Source: Allomuricauda ruestringensis DSM 13258
Lineage (GTDB): Bacteria; Bacteroidota; Bacteroidia; Flavobacteriales; Flavobacteriaceae
Assembly (NCBI RefSeq): GCF_000224085.1
Contig: NC_015945.1
Coordinates: forward strand, 2,057,501-2,121,500
DNA: 64,000 nucleotides
Direction: 5' to 3'
Shown here piece by piece: positions 7,398 to 17,173 of the stretch. The notes below the pieces were generated by a model. The model was not told where the DNA came from and searched no databases. It saw nothing but the letters and a program-made list of their open reading frames with translations. Position numbers and translations under genes: made by a program. The stretch's first letter is position 1. Every line of letters begins with the position of its first letter.

Positions 7398-8099
7398 ATG
7401 ATAGAAATCAAAGATCTTCATAAATCCTATAAAATGGGGAGCAACTCCCTTCATGTTTTAAAGGGGATAAATTTTAAAGTAGAAGAAGGGGAGCTTGTGG
7501 CCATTATGGGGTCTTCAGGATCTGGAAAATCCACATTGTTGAACATTTTGGGAATGTTGGACGGAGCGGATTCCGGTGAGTATACCTTGGATGGTGTACC
7601 GATCAAAAACCTGAGCGAAACCAAGGCCGCCCAATATAGGAACAAATTCTTGGGATTCATCTTTCAATCCTTCAACTTGATCAATTATAAAAGTGCCTTG
7701 GAGAATGTGGCCCTTCCGCTCTATTATCAAAAAGTGCCCAGAAAGGAGCGCCAAGAAAAGGCCATGAAGTATTTGGAGAGGGTTGGCTTAAAACCATGGG
7801 CGGACCACTTGCCCAGTGAGCTTTCCGGAGGTCAAAAACAAAGGGTGGCCATCGCGCGTGCCATGGCGGCAGAACCCAAAGTGCTCTTGGCAGACGAGCC
7901 AACAGGAGCCTTGGACAGTACAACTTCTTACGAGGTCATGGACCTTATCCAAAAAATCAACGATGATGGAAATACCATTTTGGTGGTTACCCACGAGGAA
8001 GATATAGCCCACATGTGCAAACGTATAGTACACCTTAAGGATGGTATTATTGTGGAGGACAAGAAAATTGAACAAGTAAGAGCAGAACAGTATGTTTGA
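7398..8099 (+). CDS. ABC transporter ATP-binding protein (MacB/LolD type)
   Basis: A 233-residue ATPase of the MacB/LolD subfamily that powers FtsX-like permeases acting on periplasmic substrates. Walker A is GSSGSGKST (about residues 38-46), the Q-loop is FIFQSFNLI (about 87-95), the signature LSGGQ is at 142-146, and Walker B is VLLADEP (162-168) followed by TGALD. The gene is the first of a five-gene unit with two permeases, an adaptor and a TolC. Its 3' end overlaps the first permease by 8 nt. Substrate is unknown; MacAB-type systems export peptides, lipids or macrolides. Confidence 0.95.
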   Translation: MIEIKDLHKSYKMGSNSLHVLKGINFKVEEGELVAIMGSSGSGKSTLLNILGMLDGADSGEYTLDGVPIKNLSETKAAQYRNKFLGFIFQSFNLINYKSALENVALPLYYQKVPRKERQEKAMKYLERVGLKPWADHLPSELSGGQKQRVAIARAMAAEPKVLLADEPTGALDSTTSYEVMDLIQKINDDGNTILVVTHEEDIAHMCKRIVHLKDGIIVEDKKIEQVRAEQYV

Positions 8100-9321
8100 T
8101 CGAGACGTTTGGCAGGAAATATTCAATACGCTCAAAACCAACAAACTGAGAACCTTTTTGACAGGCTTCTCTGTAGGGTGGGCCATCTTTATTTTGGTAA
8201 TGTTGCTCGCTTCGGTAAACGGTATGCAAAACGGTTTTGTTGGTCAGTTCAATGATGATGCCACCAACTCTATCTTTGTCCGTCCAGGAACTACTTCCAA
8301 AGCGTATAGTGGTTTTGAAGCAGGTAGACGCATCCAATTGAAGAATAATGATTTAGAGTATATCAAGCAGAGCTTTCCAGGAGATATCGAATATATAAGC
8401 GCCAGATATTATACAAATACTACAGCAAGGTACAAAAGTGAAACCGGGTCTTACTCGGTTCAAGCTACCCATCCAGACCACCAGGCCATAGAAAAAACTT
8501 TGGTGGTTGCCGGTAGGTATATTAACGAGGCAGATATTGTCAATAAGGCCAAAGTTGCCGTAATCGGTAGAAAAGTGGCCGAAGATCTTTTTAAAAACGA
8601 AGAGCCATTAGGAAAATTTGTCGAGTTCAATGGATTGCCTTTTAGAGTAATTGGAATCTTTACCGATGAAGGTGATGACAATGCAGAAAGAAGAATATAT
8701 GCACCCGTAAGTACCTACCAGCGTATTTATGGCAATACCAATGATATTGCAAGTATTGCATTGACCTACAACCCCAATTACGATTTGACGGAAGCATTGG
8801 AGTTTTCGGAAAGGTTGGAAATACTGATGAAACGTAGACACAAAATTGATCCAGAGGACCAAGCCGGTCTTTATGTGTGGAACTATGCTGAAGCCTTTGA
8901 TAATATCAGCAGTTTTACGGCGGTGTTGAAAGGAATCGGTATAGGTGTTGGGTTCTTAATACTCATAGCAGGGATTGTAGGTATCGGAAATATTATGGTG
9001 TTCACAATTAAGGAAAGGACCAAAGAAATTGGAGTGCGGAAAGCACTTGGGGCAAGACCACGTCAAATTATAAACTTGGTATTGTTGGAATCCGTTTTTA
9101 TTACCGCCATCTCTGGTTTTGTGGGATTGTTGTTTGCTTGGATGATTTTGGCCTCGGTAGGCCCCATGATAGAAACACCTGCCTTTAGCAACCCCTCGGT
9201 AAATCTTTCCACCGTGGTTACGGCCACTATTATTTTGATAATTGCGGGAGTATTGGCAGGGCTGTTGCCAGCCATGAAAGCTGCAAATGTTAAACCCATT
9301 GTTGCACTAAGTGATATATAG
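8092..9321 (+). CDS. ABC transporter permease, MacB/FtsX type (first)
   Basis: A 409-residue permease with the MacB topology: one N-terminal helix (about 20-45), a large periplasmic domain (about 50-275), and three C-terminal FtsX helices. The FtsX mark is IVGIGNIMVFTIKERTKEIG followed by VRKALGARP, and the C-terminus is the typical LLPAMKAANVKPIVAL. The start overlaps the ATPase gene by 8 nt. The second permease begins 2 nt after its stop, so the two would pair as a heterodimer driven by the one ATPase. Confidence 0.93.
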   Translation: MFDRDVWQEIFNTLKTNKLRTFLTGFSVGWAIFILVMLLASVNGMQNGFVGQFNDDATNSIFVRPGTTSKAYSGFEAGRRIQLKNNDLEYIKQSFPGDIEYISARYYTNTTARYKSETGSYSVQATHPDHQAIEKTLVVAGRYINEADIVNKAKVAVIGRKVAEDLFKNEEPLGKFVEFNGLPFRVIGIFTDEGDDNAERRIYAPVSTYQRIYGNTNDIASIALTYNPNYDLTEALEFSERLEILMKRRHKIDPEDQAGLYVWNYAEAFDNISSFTAVLKGIGIGVGFLILIAGIVGIGNIMVFTIKERTKEIGVRKALGARPRQIINLVLLESVFITAISGFVGLLFAWMILASVGPMIETPAFSNPSVNLSTVVTATIILIIAGVLAGLLPAMKAANVKPIVALSDI

Positions 9322-9323
9322 TT

Positions 9324-10580
9324 ATGTGGTTATTTGATAAGGATTTGTGGATAGAAATTTTTCATACCCTGGGCAAGAATATGTTCAGGACCTTCCTAAC
9401 TATGTTGGGCGTAATTTTCGCCATGATCATCTTGGTGTTGTTATTGGGGTCGGCCAATGGGATGAGCAACGGGTTCAACAAACTTTTTGCGGGAACTGCC
9501 TCGAACAGCTTGTTTGTTTGGGGGCAATCAACCTCCGAACCCTACAAAGGTTTTGAACGTGGACGAAGAATCCGCTACAAGCTCGAAGACGCGGACATCT
9601 TAAAAAGACAGATTCCGGAGATTGAGGTGCTGGCACCACGAATTGAGTTGGCCAGTCACAGAGGAACTGTTACCGTTTACAGAAATGGACAGACAAGTGG
9701 TTCTGCAGTGTACGGAGACTTTCCGGAAATAGACAATATCACCAAAAAGAAACTGGTCGAAGGCAGGTTCTTGAACCAGACCGATATTGAACATTCCAAA
9801 AAAGTATGTGTTATTGGCGAAGAGACCTATAAACTCCTTTTTGATAAAGGAGATAAGGCTATAGGCAAGGATATCCGTATCAATGGCGTATATTTTAGTG
9901 TGGTGGGAATTTATAAGCCCAACAACAATATTAATATTGATGGGGAAAATGCAGTATTTATACCCTTTACCACTTTTCAAAAAGCCTTTAATTCTGGTGA
10001 TAGGATGGGATGGATGGCCATTGCGGTCGAGGAGAATACACCTGTCCCCTTTGTTGAAAGACAGATAAAGAGCATTTTAAAGGCCAAGTACGATATCCAC
10101 CCAGATGACGAGCGTGCCATAGGAAGCTTCGATATGTCGGAGATATTCAATAACATCTCAGCATTTACAACGGTTCTAAAAGGGTTTTCCTTTTTTGTGG
10201 GAATCTTCACCTTGCTGGCGGGCGTGATTGCCATTAGTAATATTCTGTTGATCACGGTAAAGGAACGTACACAGGAGATAGGAGTAAGAAGGGCCTTGGG
10301 AGCAACCCCGGTCATTGTAAAACGTCAAATTGTTGTGGAAGCCATTGTTTTAACAGCGTTTGCAGGTTTGGTAGGATTTGCGGTTGCAGTAGGAATATTA
10401 TCCATTTTGGATGCCATGTTTGGCAGCGGGGACAATTTCCCTTTTGTACAGCCCATGATCAGCATCCCACAGTTTATCATATCATTTATTTTAATGGTAG
10501 GGCTGAGTGTACTCATAGGCCTATTGCCAGCCAACCGGGCCGTAAAAATTAAGCCCATAGACGCACTAAGAGAAGAATAA
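9324..10580 (+). CDS. ABC transporter permease, MacB/FtsX type (second)
   Basis: A 418-residue paralogue of the preceding permease with the same layout: N-terminal helix, MacB-PCD periplasmic domain, and FtsX domain carrying LITVKERTQEIGVRRALGA. The C-terminus LLPANRAVKIKPIDALREE is family-typical. The two permeases are clearly different in sequence, which points to a heterodimeric channel and not a recent duplication. It is in the same operon, 38 nt before the adaptor gene. Confidence 0.93.
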   Translation: MWLFDKDLWIEIFHTLGKNMFRTFLTMLGVIFAMIILVLLLGSANGMSNGFNKLFAGTASNSLFVWGQSTSEPYKGFERGRRIRYKLEDADILKRQIPEIEVLAPRIELASHRGTVTVYRNGQTSGSAVYGDFPEIDNITKKKLVEGRFLNQTDIEHSKKVCVIGEETYKLLFDKGDKAIGKDIRINGVYFSVVGIYKPNNNINIDGENAVFIPFTTFQKAFNSGDRMGWMAIAVEENTPVPFVERQIKSILKAKYDIHPDDERAIGSFDMSEIFNNISAFTTVLKGFSFFVGIFTLLAGVIAISNILLITVKERTQEIGVRRALGATPVIVKRQIVVEAIVLTAFAGLVGFAVAVGILSILDAMFGSGDNFPFVQPMISIPQFIISFILMVGLSVLIGLLPANRAVKIKPIDALREE

Positions 10581-10618
10581 TCATCAATACAATTAAATAA
10601 CGAATCAAATAAGCAAGA

Positions 10619-11737
10619 ATGAACAAGTATGTAAAATACGGATTGATAGGGGTAGTGGTCATTGGTATTTTGGCCGCCGTTGTCTACTTTTTAAAGCAGA
10701 ACAGTACTCCTGTAGAGCTGTATAAAACCGAAACAGCAGAACGAAAGGACATCGTAAATAAAGTAATCGTTACTGGGAAAGTGATACCCGAGGACGAAAT
10801 CAACATCAAACCCCAAATTTCCGGGATCATTGATAAAATTCTTTTGGAAGAAGGGGTAAGGGTAAAATCAGGCGACCTTATTGCGATAATCAAAGTTGTT
10901 CCCAACGAGCAATCCATGAACCAAGCGGCAGGAAGGGTACGCAATGCGGAATTGGCCCTTAACAATGCCAAAATTGAGTACGACAGGAACAAAACCCTGT
11001 TCGATAAAGGTGTGATTTCCAGTCAGGACTTTAACAACTTAAAGTTGACCTATGATCAGGCTTTGCAAGAACTAAAAAATGCACAAGCGGATTACCAGAT
11101 CATTAGAAAAGGTTCGGCCGGAGGTTCAGCTAGTGCCAACACTAACATTAGGGCCACTGTATCTGGGACCATCCTCGAAATTCCTGTGAAGGAAGGAGAT
11201 CAGGTAATCCAGAGTAACAACTTTAACGAGGGGACCACCATCGCCACGATCGCCGATATGTCCAAAATGATTTTTGAAGGTGAAGTGGATGAGGCCGAGG
11301 TTGGAAAGTTAAGCGTGGGAATGCCATTGGAAATAAGCCTAGGTGCCTTGGAAGAGCAAAAATTCGATGCCAAATTAAAATTTATCGCACCTAAAGGTGT
11401 GGAAGAAGAAGGTGCCGTCCAGTTTAAGATTGAAGGTGATCTGGATGTAAAGGAAAGCGATAGTACTTCGTATGTGCGGGCCGGGTACAGTGCAAACGCT
11501 TCCATTGTTTTGGAAGAAAAAAAGGATGTATTGGCGATAAAAGAAGCTTTGCTTCAGTTTGATAAAGAGACCGAAAAACCATACGTGGAAGTACAAACAG
11601 GCGAAAACGAATTCGAACGCAAAGATCTTGAGTTGGGAGTGAGTGATGGTATAGATGTAGAAATTGTTTCAGGCATTGGTGAAGATGATAAGATCAAAGT
11701 TTGGAACAAGCTCGAGAAGAAGACTGAAGAGGATTAA
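10619..11737 (+). CDS. Periplasmic adaptor (MacA/HlyD family) of the efflux operon
   Basis: A 372-residue membrane-fusion protein. It has an N-terminal membrane anchor (about residues 6-25), a barrel-sandwich or lipoyl half (PQISGIIDKILLEEGVRVKSGD), and an alpha-helical hairpin (about 90-165). The second lipoyl half is IRATVSGTILEIPVKEGDQV, followed by beta-barrel and membrane-proximal domains. It would bridge the MacB-like permeases and the TolC-type channel encoded next. Unlike RND adaptors it lacks a lipobox. It lies in a five-gene unit with short gaps of 38 and 42 nt on either side. Confidence 0.93.
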   Translation: MNKYVKYGLIGVVVIGILAAVVYFLKQNSTPVELYKTETAERKDIVNKVIVTGKVIPEDEINIKPQISGIIDKILLEEGVRVKSGDLIAIIKVVPNEQSMNQAAGRVRNAELALNNAKIEYDRNKTLFDKGVISSQDFNNLKLTYDQALQELKNAQADYQIIRKGSAGGSASANTNIRATVSGTILEIPVKEGDQVIQSNNFNEGTTIATIADMSKMIFEGEVDEAEVGKLSVGMPLEISLGALEEQKFDAKLKFIAPKGVEEEGAVQFKIEGDLDVKESDSTSYVRAGYSANASIVLEEKKDVLAIKEALLQFDKETEKPYVEVQTGENEFERKDLELGVSDGIDVEIVSGIGEDDKIKVWNKLEKKTEED

Positions 11738-11779
11738 TCCATGCTGACCATCATTATATAAACCAAAATCAAAAAACGA

Positions 11780-13129
11780 ATGAAAAATAGCATAACAATA
11801 CTACTATTGTTGTTCGCCGTTACCTTGACCAGTGCCCAAGTACGTCAATGGACGCTTCAGGAGTGTGTGGAATACGCGGTGGAGAACAATTTGACCGTAG
11901 AACAATTTGAACTAGATCTGGAAAACGCTAAAATAGATAAGTCCGATGCCATAGGAAATATGCTTCCTAGCTTAAATGGATCAACATCGGTATCGAGTAA
12001 TACAGGTTTCTCCATTAACCCAACAAACAACCTGCCTACAAACAGCACGGCAAATAACATGAACATTGGTGTTAGCTCCAATGTAACCCTTTTTGATGGC
12101 TTGAGAAACATGCATCAATTGAACAGGGCAAAAATGAATGCCATTGCCAACCAATATCGTTTGGATAATTTAAAGGACGATATTCGTTTAAATGTGGCCA
12201 ATGCCTATTTGCAGGTACTTTCCAACAAAGAGCAATTAAAAACCTTTAAAGCACAATATGCCGTTACGGAACAAGATCTAAAAAGAACCAAGGAGTTGGT
12301 GGAATCTGGAGTTGTGCCAAGGGGAGATCTTTTGGAGATTGAGGCAACCGCTGCCAATCAAGAACAGCAAATCGTGAACGGTGAAAGCAATGTTTTGATC
12401 GCTCGTGTTAATTTGGCACAATTGCTACAGATTACCGATTACGAAAACTTTGATATTGCAGAAGAGGAGTTCGATATTCCACCTTCGGATATCCTTAAAA
12501 ATTCTCCAAAGGTAATTTTTGATAAGGCTTTGGGTTTTAGAAACGACATTAAATTCTCTGAATCCAATGTGGATTTGGCCGAACAGGACCTTAAGATTGC
12601 CAAAGGTGCTTATTTGCCGACCTTGTCTGCTTTTTTCCAATACGGTACTAGATATTCCGATGTGACCCAAATACCTGACGGTGACGGAATTCCCTACACG
12701 CCAAACCTAACGGACCAGTTATGGATTTTTGATGGTATCAGTTATGGTGCACAATTGAGCATTCCCATATTTAATGGATGGAGCACGCGCAATAATGTTA
12801 TGCGATCTAAGATCAGTCTGGAAAAAGCAAAATTGCAATTTAAGCAGGATAAACTGGACTTGGAGTACACCATTCAACAAGCTTATGTGGATGTAAGTAC
12901 GTTTGAAAAGGCTTATATCGCAGCAGAAAAAACTTTGGAAGCCAGACGTTTGGCCTACGAATATGCCAAGGAACGTTTCGATGTTGGATTAATGAACGCC
13001 TTTGACTTTAGTCAGGCACAGTCCAGAGTGGAGAATGCCCAAGCCGATGTGATCCGTACCAAGTACGATTATATCTTCAGATTGAAAATATTGGAGTTCT
13101 ACTTTGGGTTGCCCATTTCATTAAACTAG
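11780..13129 (+). CDS. TolC-family outer-membrane efflux channel
   Basis: A 449-residue protein with a signal peptide (residues 1-19, ending SAQ) and two outer membrane efflux protein repeats. WTLQECVEYAVENNLT opens the first, and LEYTIQQAYVDVSTFEKAY with ERFDVGLMNAFDFSQAQ falls in the second. The long heptad-rich helices form the periplasmic tunnel of a trimeric channel. It is the last gene of the MacAB-like operon, giving a complete tripartite pump. Its 3' end contains the promoter of tsaB. Confidence 0.93.
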   Translation: MKNSITILLLLFAVTLTSAQVRQWTLQECVEYAVENNLTVEQFELDLENAKIDKSDAIGNMLPSLNGSTSVSSNTGFSINPTNNLPTNSTANNMNIGVSSNVTLFDGLRNMHQLNRAKMNAIANQYRLDNLKDDIRLNVANAYLQVLSNKEQLKTFKAQYAVTEQDLKRTKELVESGVVPRGDLLEIEATAANQEQQIVNGESNVLIARVNLAQLLQITDYENFDIAEEEFDIPPSDILKNSPKVIFDKALGFRNDIKFSESNVDLAEQDLKIAKGAYLPTLSAFFQYGTRYSDVTQIPDGDGIPYTPNLTDQLWIFDGISYGAQLSIPIFNGWSTRNNVMRSKISLEKAKLQFKQDKLDLEYTIQQAYVDVSTFEKAYIAAEKTLEARRLAYEYAKERFDVGLMNAFDFSQAQSRVENAQADVIRTKYDYIFRLKILEFYFGLPISLN

Positions 13130-13137
13130 TATCTTTG
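13109..13137 (+). promoter_or_regulatory. Promoter for tsaB, inside the end of the TolC gene
   Basis: TTG at 13109-13111, an 18-nt spacer, and TATCTTTG at 13130-13137. Initiation would fall at about 13143-13146, so the tsaB mRNA would be nearly leaderless from the ATG at 13146. Confidence 0.65.
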
Positions 13138-13145
13138 TGGCCGCT

Positions 13146-13826
13146 ATGGCCATAATACTAAATATAGAAACTGCGACCACCAATTGCTCCGTAAGCATTT
13201 CAAAGGACAAAGATATCATTGTCCTAAAAGAAAACAATGCAGCGAGCTATTCGCATTCGGAACAATTGCATGTATTTATAAAAGAAGCCTTGAAAGAGGC
13301 TTCTTTGTCATTTTCGGACCTTGATGCCGTTGCCATCAGCAAGGGTCCCGGTTCGTACACTGGGCTTCGTATTGGGGTGTCCGCTGCCAAAGGGCTCTGC
13401 TTTTCGTTGGATTTACCTTTGATTGCCATACCAACCTTGCAGAGTATGGCCCATCAGGTGGATTTGAATCCTGGGGAATTGGTGATCCCTGTGCTGGATG
13501 CCAGACGCATGGAAGTCTATTCCTGTATCTATGGTTCGGATTATAAAGAAGTACGGGAGACCCGTGCAGAGATTGTCAATGAGGAATCTTTTTCTGATTA
13601 TGTTTCCGATAAAAAAGTATATGTGGTGGGTAGTGGAGCAGAAAAATGTAGGGGTGTCTTGCAACACCCCAATTTTGTTTTTAATGAATCCGTAGTTCCT
13701 TCTGCTAAGGAAATGGCTTCAATTGCATTTAAGAAATACGAAGCCGGTCAATTTGAGAATGTGGCTTATTTTGAGCCCTATTATCTCAAGGATTTTGTCC
13801 TTCAACAGAAAAAGAAAAAAAATTAA
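13146..13826 (+). CDS. tsaB: tRNA threonylcarbamoyladenosine biosynthesis protein TsaB
   Basis: TsaB is the inactive ASKHA-fold partner that activates TsaD (with TsaE) in making t6A37 on ANN-decoding tRNAs. The protein, 226 residues from the ATG at 13146, begins ILNIETATTNCSVSI. It carries the TsaB-specific ISKGPGSYTGLRIGVSAAKG and the middle LDARRMEVY. A longer frame starting with GTG at 13137 would begin inside the promoter, so the ATG is preferred. The C-terminal lysine tail ends 4 nt inside the convergent mscS-type gene. Confidence 0.94.
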   Translation: MAIILNIETATTNCSVSISKDKDIIVLKENNAASYSHSEQLHVFIKEALKEASLSFSDLDAVAISKGPGSYTGLRIGVSAAKGLCFSLDLPLIAIPTLQSMAHQVDLNPGELVIPVLDARRMEVYSCIYGSDYKEVRETRAEIVNEESFSDYVSDKKVYVVGSGAEKCRGVLQHPNFVFNESVVPSAKEMASIAFKKYEAGQFENVAYFEPYYLKDFVLQQKKKKN

Positions 13827-14650
13827 TCTACTTCAGCTTGGTGCATGACGCGTTGTGGAAAGGGAATTTCGATTCCAGCAGCATCAAAGCGCAATTTTGT
13901 CTGTTCTATTACGTAAAAGTGTGCGGGCCAAAATACATCGGTGCTGGCCCAAAAACGTAGCGTTAGGTTTACGGAACTATCGCCCAAGGCACCTACATAT
14001 ACCTCTGGGGCAGGTTCAGTATTAATACTTGGGTTGTCGGCACAAATTTGTAATAATATCTCTTTGGCCTCCTTAATGTTTGATCCATATCCGATACCTA
14101 CATCAAATTTATCCCTTCGGGTATTTTCCATATTATAGTTGACAATGTTGCCGTTGGATAGTTGCCCGTTCGGGATAATGGCAATTTGGTTGCCAAAAGT
14201 GCTCAACTTAGTGTTGAAAATGGAAATTTCCTTGACAGTACCATCCACACCTTGTGCAGAAATCCAATCCCCTACCTTAAAAGGCTTAAAAATGAGGATA
14301 AGCACCCCACCGGCAAAATTGGCCAAAGATCCCTGTAAAGCCAAGCCAACAGCAAGGCCTGCGGCACCAACTATGGCTACCAAAGAGGATGTTTTGACCC
14401 CCAATTGGGTAATCACCAAAACAAACAGTAATGCTTTTAGGGTAATACTGATAAAACTCTGTAAGAAGGATTCCAAAGTTTCATCATAATCCTTTTTTGC
14501 AAAAAAGCGACGGACCATTCGATTAAAAAATTTGATGACCCAAAGACCTATAAAAAATGTGATGATGGCCGTTATAAGACTTGGTAAAATGCCTACGGCC
14601 CATTCGATGGTTTGATCAATGTATGTTTGATAATTTTCTAGTTCTTCCAT
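13823..14650 (-). CDS. Mechanosensitive ion channel, MscS family
   Basis: A 275-residue small-conductance mechanosensitive channel that opens under membrane tension to release solutes on osmotic downshock. It has three N-terminal helices. The pore helix TM3 is GAAGLAVGLALQGSLANFAGG with the Gly/Ala packing pattern, followed by the beta domain FKPFKVGDWISAQG and a C-terminal alpha/beta vestibule. The length matches E. coli MscS (286). It overlaps the end of tsaB by 4 nt, tail to tail, with no hairpin between. Confidence 0.95.
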   Translation of the reverse strand: MEELENYQTYIDQTIEWAVGILPSLITAIITFFIGLWVIKFFNRMVRRFFAKKDYDETLESFLQSFISITLKALLFVLVITQLGVKTSSLVAIVGAAGLAVGLALQGSLANFAGGVLILIFKPFKVGDWISAQGVDGTVKEISIFNTKLSTFGNQIAIIPNGQLSNGNIVNYNMENTRRDKFDVGIGYGSNIKEAKEILLQICADNPSINTEPAPEVYVGALGDSSVNLTLRFWASTDVFWPAHFYVIEQTKLRFDAAGIEIPFPQRVMHQAEVD

Positions 14651-14733
14651 AATGGTTTTTTAGTTTAAATGGCAACGTAGTTAATATTAAACTGAAATAA
14701 AAGAAAAGGTTTTTAAACAAATGTTAATGTTGC

Positions 14734-16833
14734 CTACAGCTGTTTTAAAGCCTCTTCCACTTTTGTTACAGGGAGTTTGCAAGCCCCCTCTATACAAACA
14801 TAAACTAAGGTTTTGTTAGGGTTTCCCCTGTTTTTCAATAGTTCCAAATTTCCCTCTTTTTGGGAGCCTACCAAAATACTGTTGGGTACATATTCCTTAC
14901 TGATCTGTTGCCCCAAATTTTTGTAGTCCTCGCCAAGTATAGCGATTTCATAAAAATCTTGATTCTGGAACAGCACCAAATGCAACCAGTTGGCAAAACC
15001 TTGGGCCCTACGGTCAAAATCCTTTTGAACGTTTTTCAACATCTGCTCGGACATATTACCATAGCTTTCCTCAGGGTAGAGTTTATGAAATTTATACAGA
15101 TTGATGGCCATGATGGAGTTGGAGGAAGAAATCACATTATCGTCCACCTCTATGGTTCTTCTGATCAAGGATTGGTCTTCATCCGAAGTATAAAAGAACA
15201 TGCCCGAAGTTTCATCCCAAAAGTGCTTTTTGGAATACTCGAGCAGATTTTTGGCCAAGTCCAGCCATTTTTCATCAAAGGTGGCTTCGTAGAGCGAGAA
15301 ATAGGCATCGATTACGGTGGCATAATCCTCTAAAAAACCATTGATGGTACTTTTGCCCTCCTTGTGGTTTCGGTAAAGCGAGCCATCACTTTTAATCATT
15401 TCACGCTCAATGAACTCAGCATTTTTTAAAGCGAGATTCAGGTAATCTTCTTCACCCAAATAGCGGTAGGCATCCACAAGTCCTTTAAGCATTAATCCAT
15501 TCCAAGAGGTCAAAATTTTATCATCTAACCGTGGTTTGGGGCGTTTTTCCCTTTCTCCCTTAAGTTTGGCAAGGCTCTCTGTAATTGTGGTCTTCAACTC
15601 TGGGATGGTGATGTTGAATTTATCCGCAACTTCTTCATCCGATTTGTCCCTGATCAGCACATAGTTTTCCTCTTCCCAATATCCGTAGGAATTAATATTG
15701 AAATACTCTTGAAATAACTCGAAGTCATCCCCCAATAAACCGGAAAGCTCTTTTTTGGTCCAAACGTAATAAGCGCCTTCTACCAATTCGGCGTTTTCAT
15801 CAAGACTGTCGGCATCCAAAGAGGAATAAAAACCGCCACTGCGATCCAAAAATTCTTCTTGAACAAAATTGATGGTTTCTTCCACTACATTTTTGTACAA
15901 TTCGTTTTTGGTTGCGGCATAGGCCTTGGCATAAAGGCTTGTCAACTGACCATTATCGTACAGCATTTTTTCAAAATGGGGCACATGCCATTTAGTGTCC
16001 ACGGCGTATCTGGAAAACCCACCTCCCACGTGATCGTATACACCACCGTAGGCCATTCGAGTGAGGGTCGTGTCCACAAACTCCATAATTTCAGGTTTGT
16101 CGACAGCGGTGGCATAGTGCAATAAAAAGTCCCAATTGTTGGGCATCATAAATTTAGGGGCGCGTTTGTGGCCTCCCAAAAAGGTGTCGAAGTATTGGGT
16201 CCAATTTTGGATTGCCACATCCAGTTGATCCAAAGAATACAGGTCACTGTCCTTATCGTTTTCCACTAGATTTATGGCATGCAGTCCATTGGCCAGATCC
16301 GCAGCATATTGGGTTACCCGTGGTTTATCTTTTTTATAAAGTTCTGCGAGCTGCTCCAACGATTTTATCCAATTGTCCTTGGGCACGTATGTAGCACCCC
16401 AAAAAGGTCTCCCGTCTGGCAGTGCCACAATGTTAAGGGGCCACCCACCTTGCCCTGATATCATTTGAATGGCATCCATGTAAATTTGGTCCACATCGGG
16501 GCGTTCCTCGCGGTCAATTTTAATGTTGACGAAGTTCTTGTTCATCACCTCGGCCACTTCTGCGTCTTCAAAACACTCTTTTTCCATCACATGGCACCAA
16601 TGGCAAGCAGCATAACCAATACTGATGAGCAATAGCTTATCCTCTTTTTTTGCCCGTTCCAACACATCGGGGTGCCATGCTTCCCAATTTACGGGATTGT
16701 GGGCATGTTGCAGGAGATAGGGGCTAGTCTCATGGATGAGTGCATTGGTATGTTCGTGGGTCACTTCCTTAGGTTTTTGTTTGCAACTTAGGGTTGCGAT
16801 TGTAATTATTATGAAGAAAAGCACTTTTTTCAT
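14734..16833 (-). CDS. DUF255 thioredoxin-domain lipoprotein (YyaL/Spata20 family)
   Basis: A 699-residue protein of the conserved DUF255 family. It has a lipoprotein signal (LSC, cysteine 17), an N-terminal thioredoxin-like domain starting HETSPYLLQHAHNPVNW, and a CHWCH active-site-like motif inside YAACHWCHVMEKECF. This is followed by a long (alpha/alpha)6-barrel region (about 200-650) resembling N-acylglucosamine epimerases. The function is unproven; thiol redox or sugar binding is inferred. Most relatives are cytoplasmic, so the lipid anchor here would place it in the envelope. It runs alone on the minus strand between mscS and dodecin, with a terminator upstream. Confidence 0.9.
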   Translation of the reverse strand: MKKVLFFIIITIATLSCKQKPKEVTHEHTNALIHETSPYLLQHAHNPVNWEAWHPDVLERAKKEDKLLLISIGYAACHWCHVMEKECFEDAEVAEVMNKNFVNIKIDREERPDVDQIYMDAIQMISGQGGWPLNIVALPDGRPFWGATYVPKDNWIKSLEQLAELYKKDKPRVTQYAADLANGLHAINLVENDKDSDLYSLDQLDVAIQNWTQYFDTFLGGHKRAPKFMMPNNWDFLLHYATAVDKPEIMEFVDTTLTRMAYGGVYDHVGGGFSRYAVDTKWHVPHFEKMLYDNGQLTSLYAKAYAATKNELYKNVVEETINFVQEEFLDRSGGFYSSLDADSLDENAELVEGAYYVWTKKELSGLLGDDFELFQEYFNINSYGYWEEENYVLIRDKSDEEVADKFNITIPELKTTITESLAKLKGEREKRPKPRLDDKILTSWNGLMLKGLVDAYRYLGEEDYLNLALKNAEFIEREMIKSDGSLYRNHKEGKSTINGFLEDYATVIDAYFSLYEATFDEKWLDLAKNLLEYSKKHFWDETSGMFFYTSDEDQSLIRRTIEVDDNVISSSNSIMAINLYKFHKLYPEESYGNMSEQMLKNVQKDFDRRAQGFANWLHLVLFQNQDFYEIAILGEDYKNLGQQISKEYVPNSILVGSQKEGNLELLKNRGNPNKTLVYVCIEGACKLPVTKVEEALKQL

Positions 16834-16852
16834 TAACTGAATATTTTAAGCA

Positions 16853-16885
16853 TAAAAAAATGCGTCCGTTTAGGGACGCATTTTC
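16853..16885 (-). terminator. Terminator after the dodecin gene
   Basis: AATGCGTCC (16859-16867) pairs with GGACGCATT (16874-16882) around a 6-nt loop. On the minus strand it is followed by a T7 run. It would stop dodecin transcripts before the DUF255 gene. Confidence 0.85.
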
Positions 16886-16900
16886 TTTTCTTCAAATTTT

Positions 16901-17101
16901 CTACTGAACTTCAAAGGTAATCTTTACGTTTACCCTGTAGCCGTCAATCTTTCCATCTTTTACCGTAGCACTTTGCTCGTTGATGTAGATGGAACGAATA
17001 TTCTTAACTGATCTTGAGGCTTGCTCCAATGCTTTGTTGGTTGCATCTTCCCAACTTTTGCTGGAATTCGCCAATACTTCAATAACTTTTAAAACTGCCA
17101 T
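16901..17101 (-). CDS. Dodecin family flavin-binding protein
   Basis: Dodecins are 65-70 residue proteins that assemble into 12-subunit shells storing flavins. The 66-residue product (start MAVLKVIEV) has the family features VLANSSKSWEDATNKAL, the aromatic-binding IRSIYINEQSATV strand and a final YRVNVKITFEVQ strand. The frame also has an ATG two codons upstream (17107), but MAVLK is the usual family start. It is a single gene with its own terminator and no obvious flavin gene beside it. Confidence 0.92.
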   Translation of the reverse strand: MAVLKVIEVLANSSKSWEDATNKALEQASRSVKNIRSIYINEQSATVKDGKIDGYRVNVKITFEVQ

Positions 17102-17173
17102 GGTCAATGTATTTTTTTGATTCCCTTGAATTTAACAAATTTTGACCGAAATATGGCAGTTAAAAGGTAAAAA

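Noticed and set aside
13137..13145. GTG start for tsaB at 13137
   Set aside because: It overlaps the -7 element; the ATG at 13146 gives the usual TsaB start.
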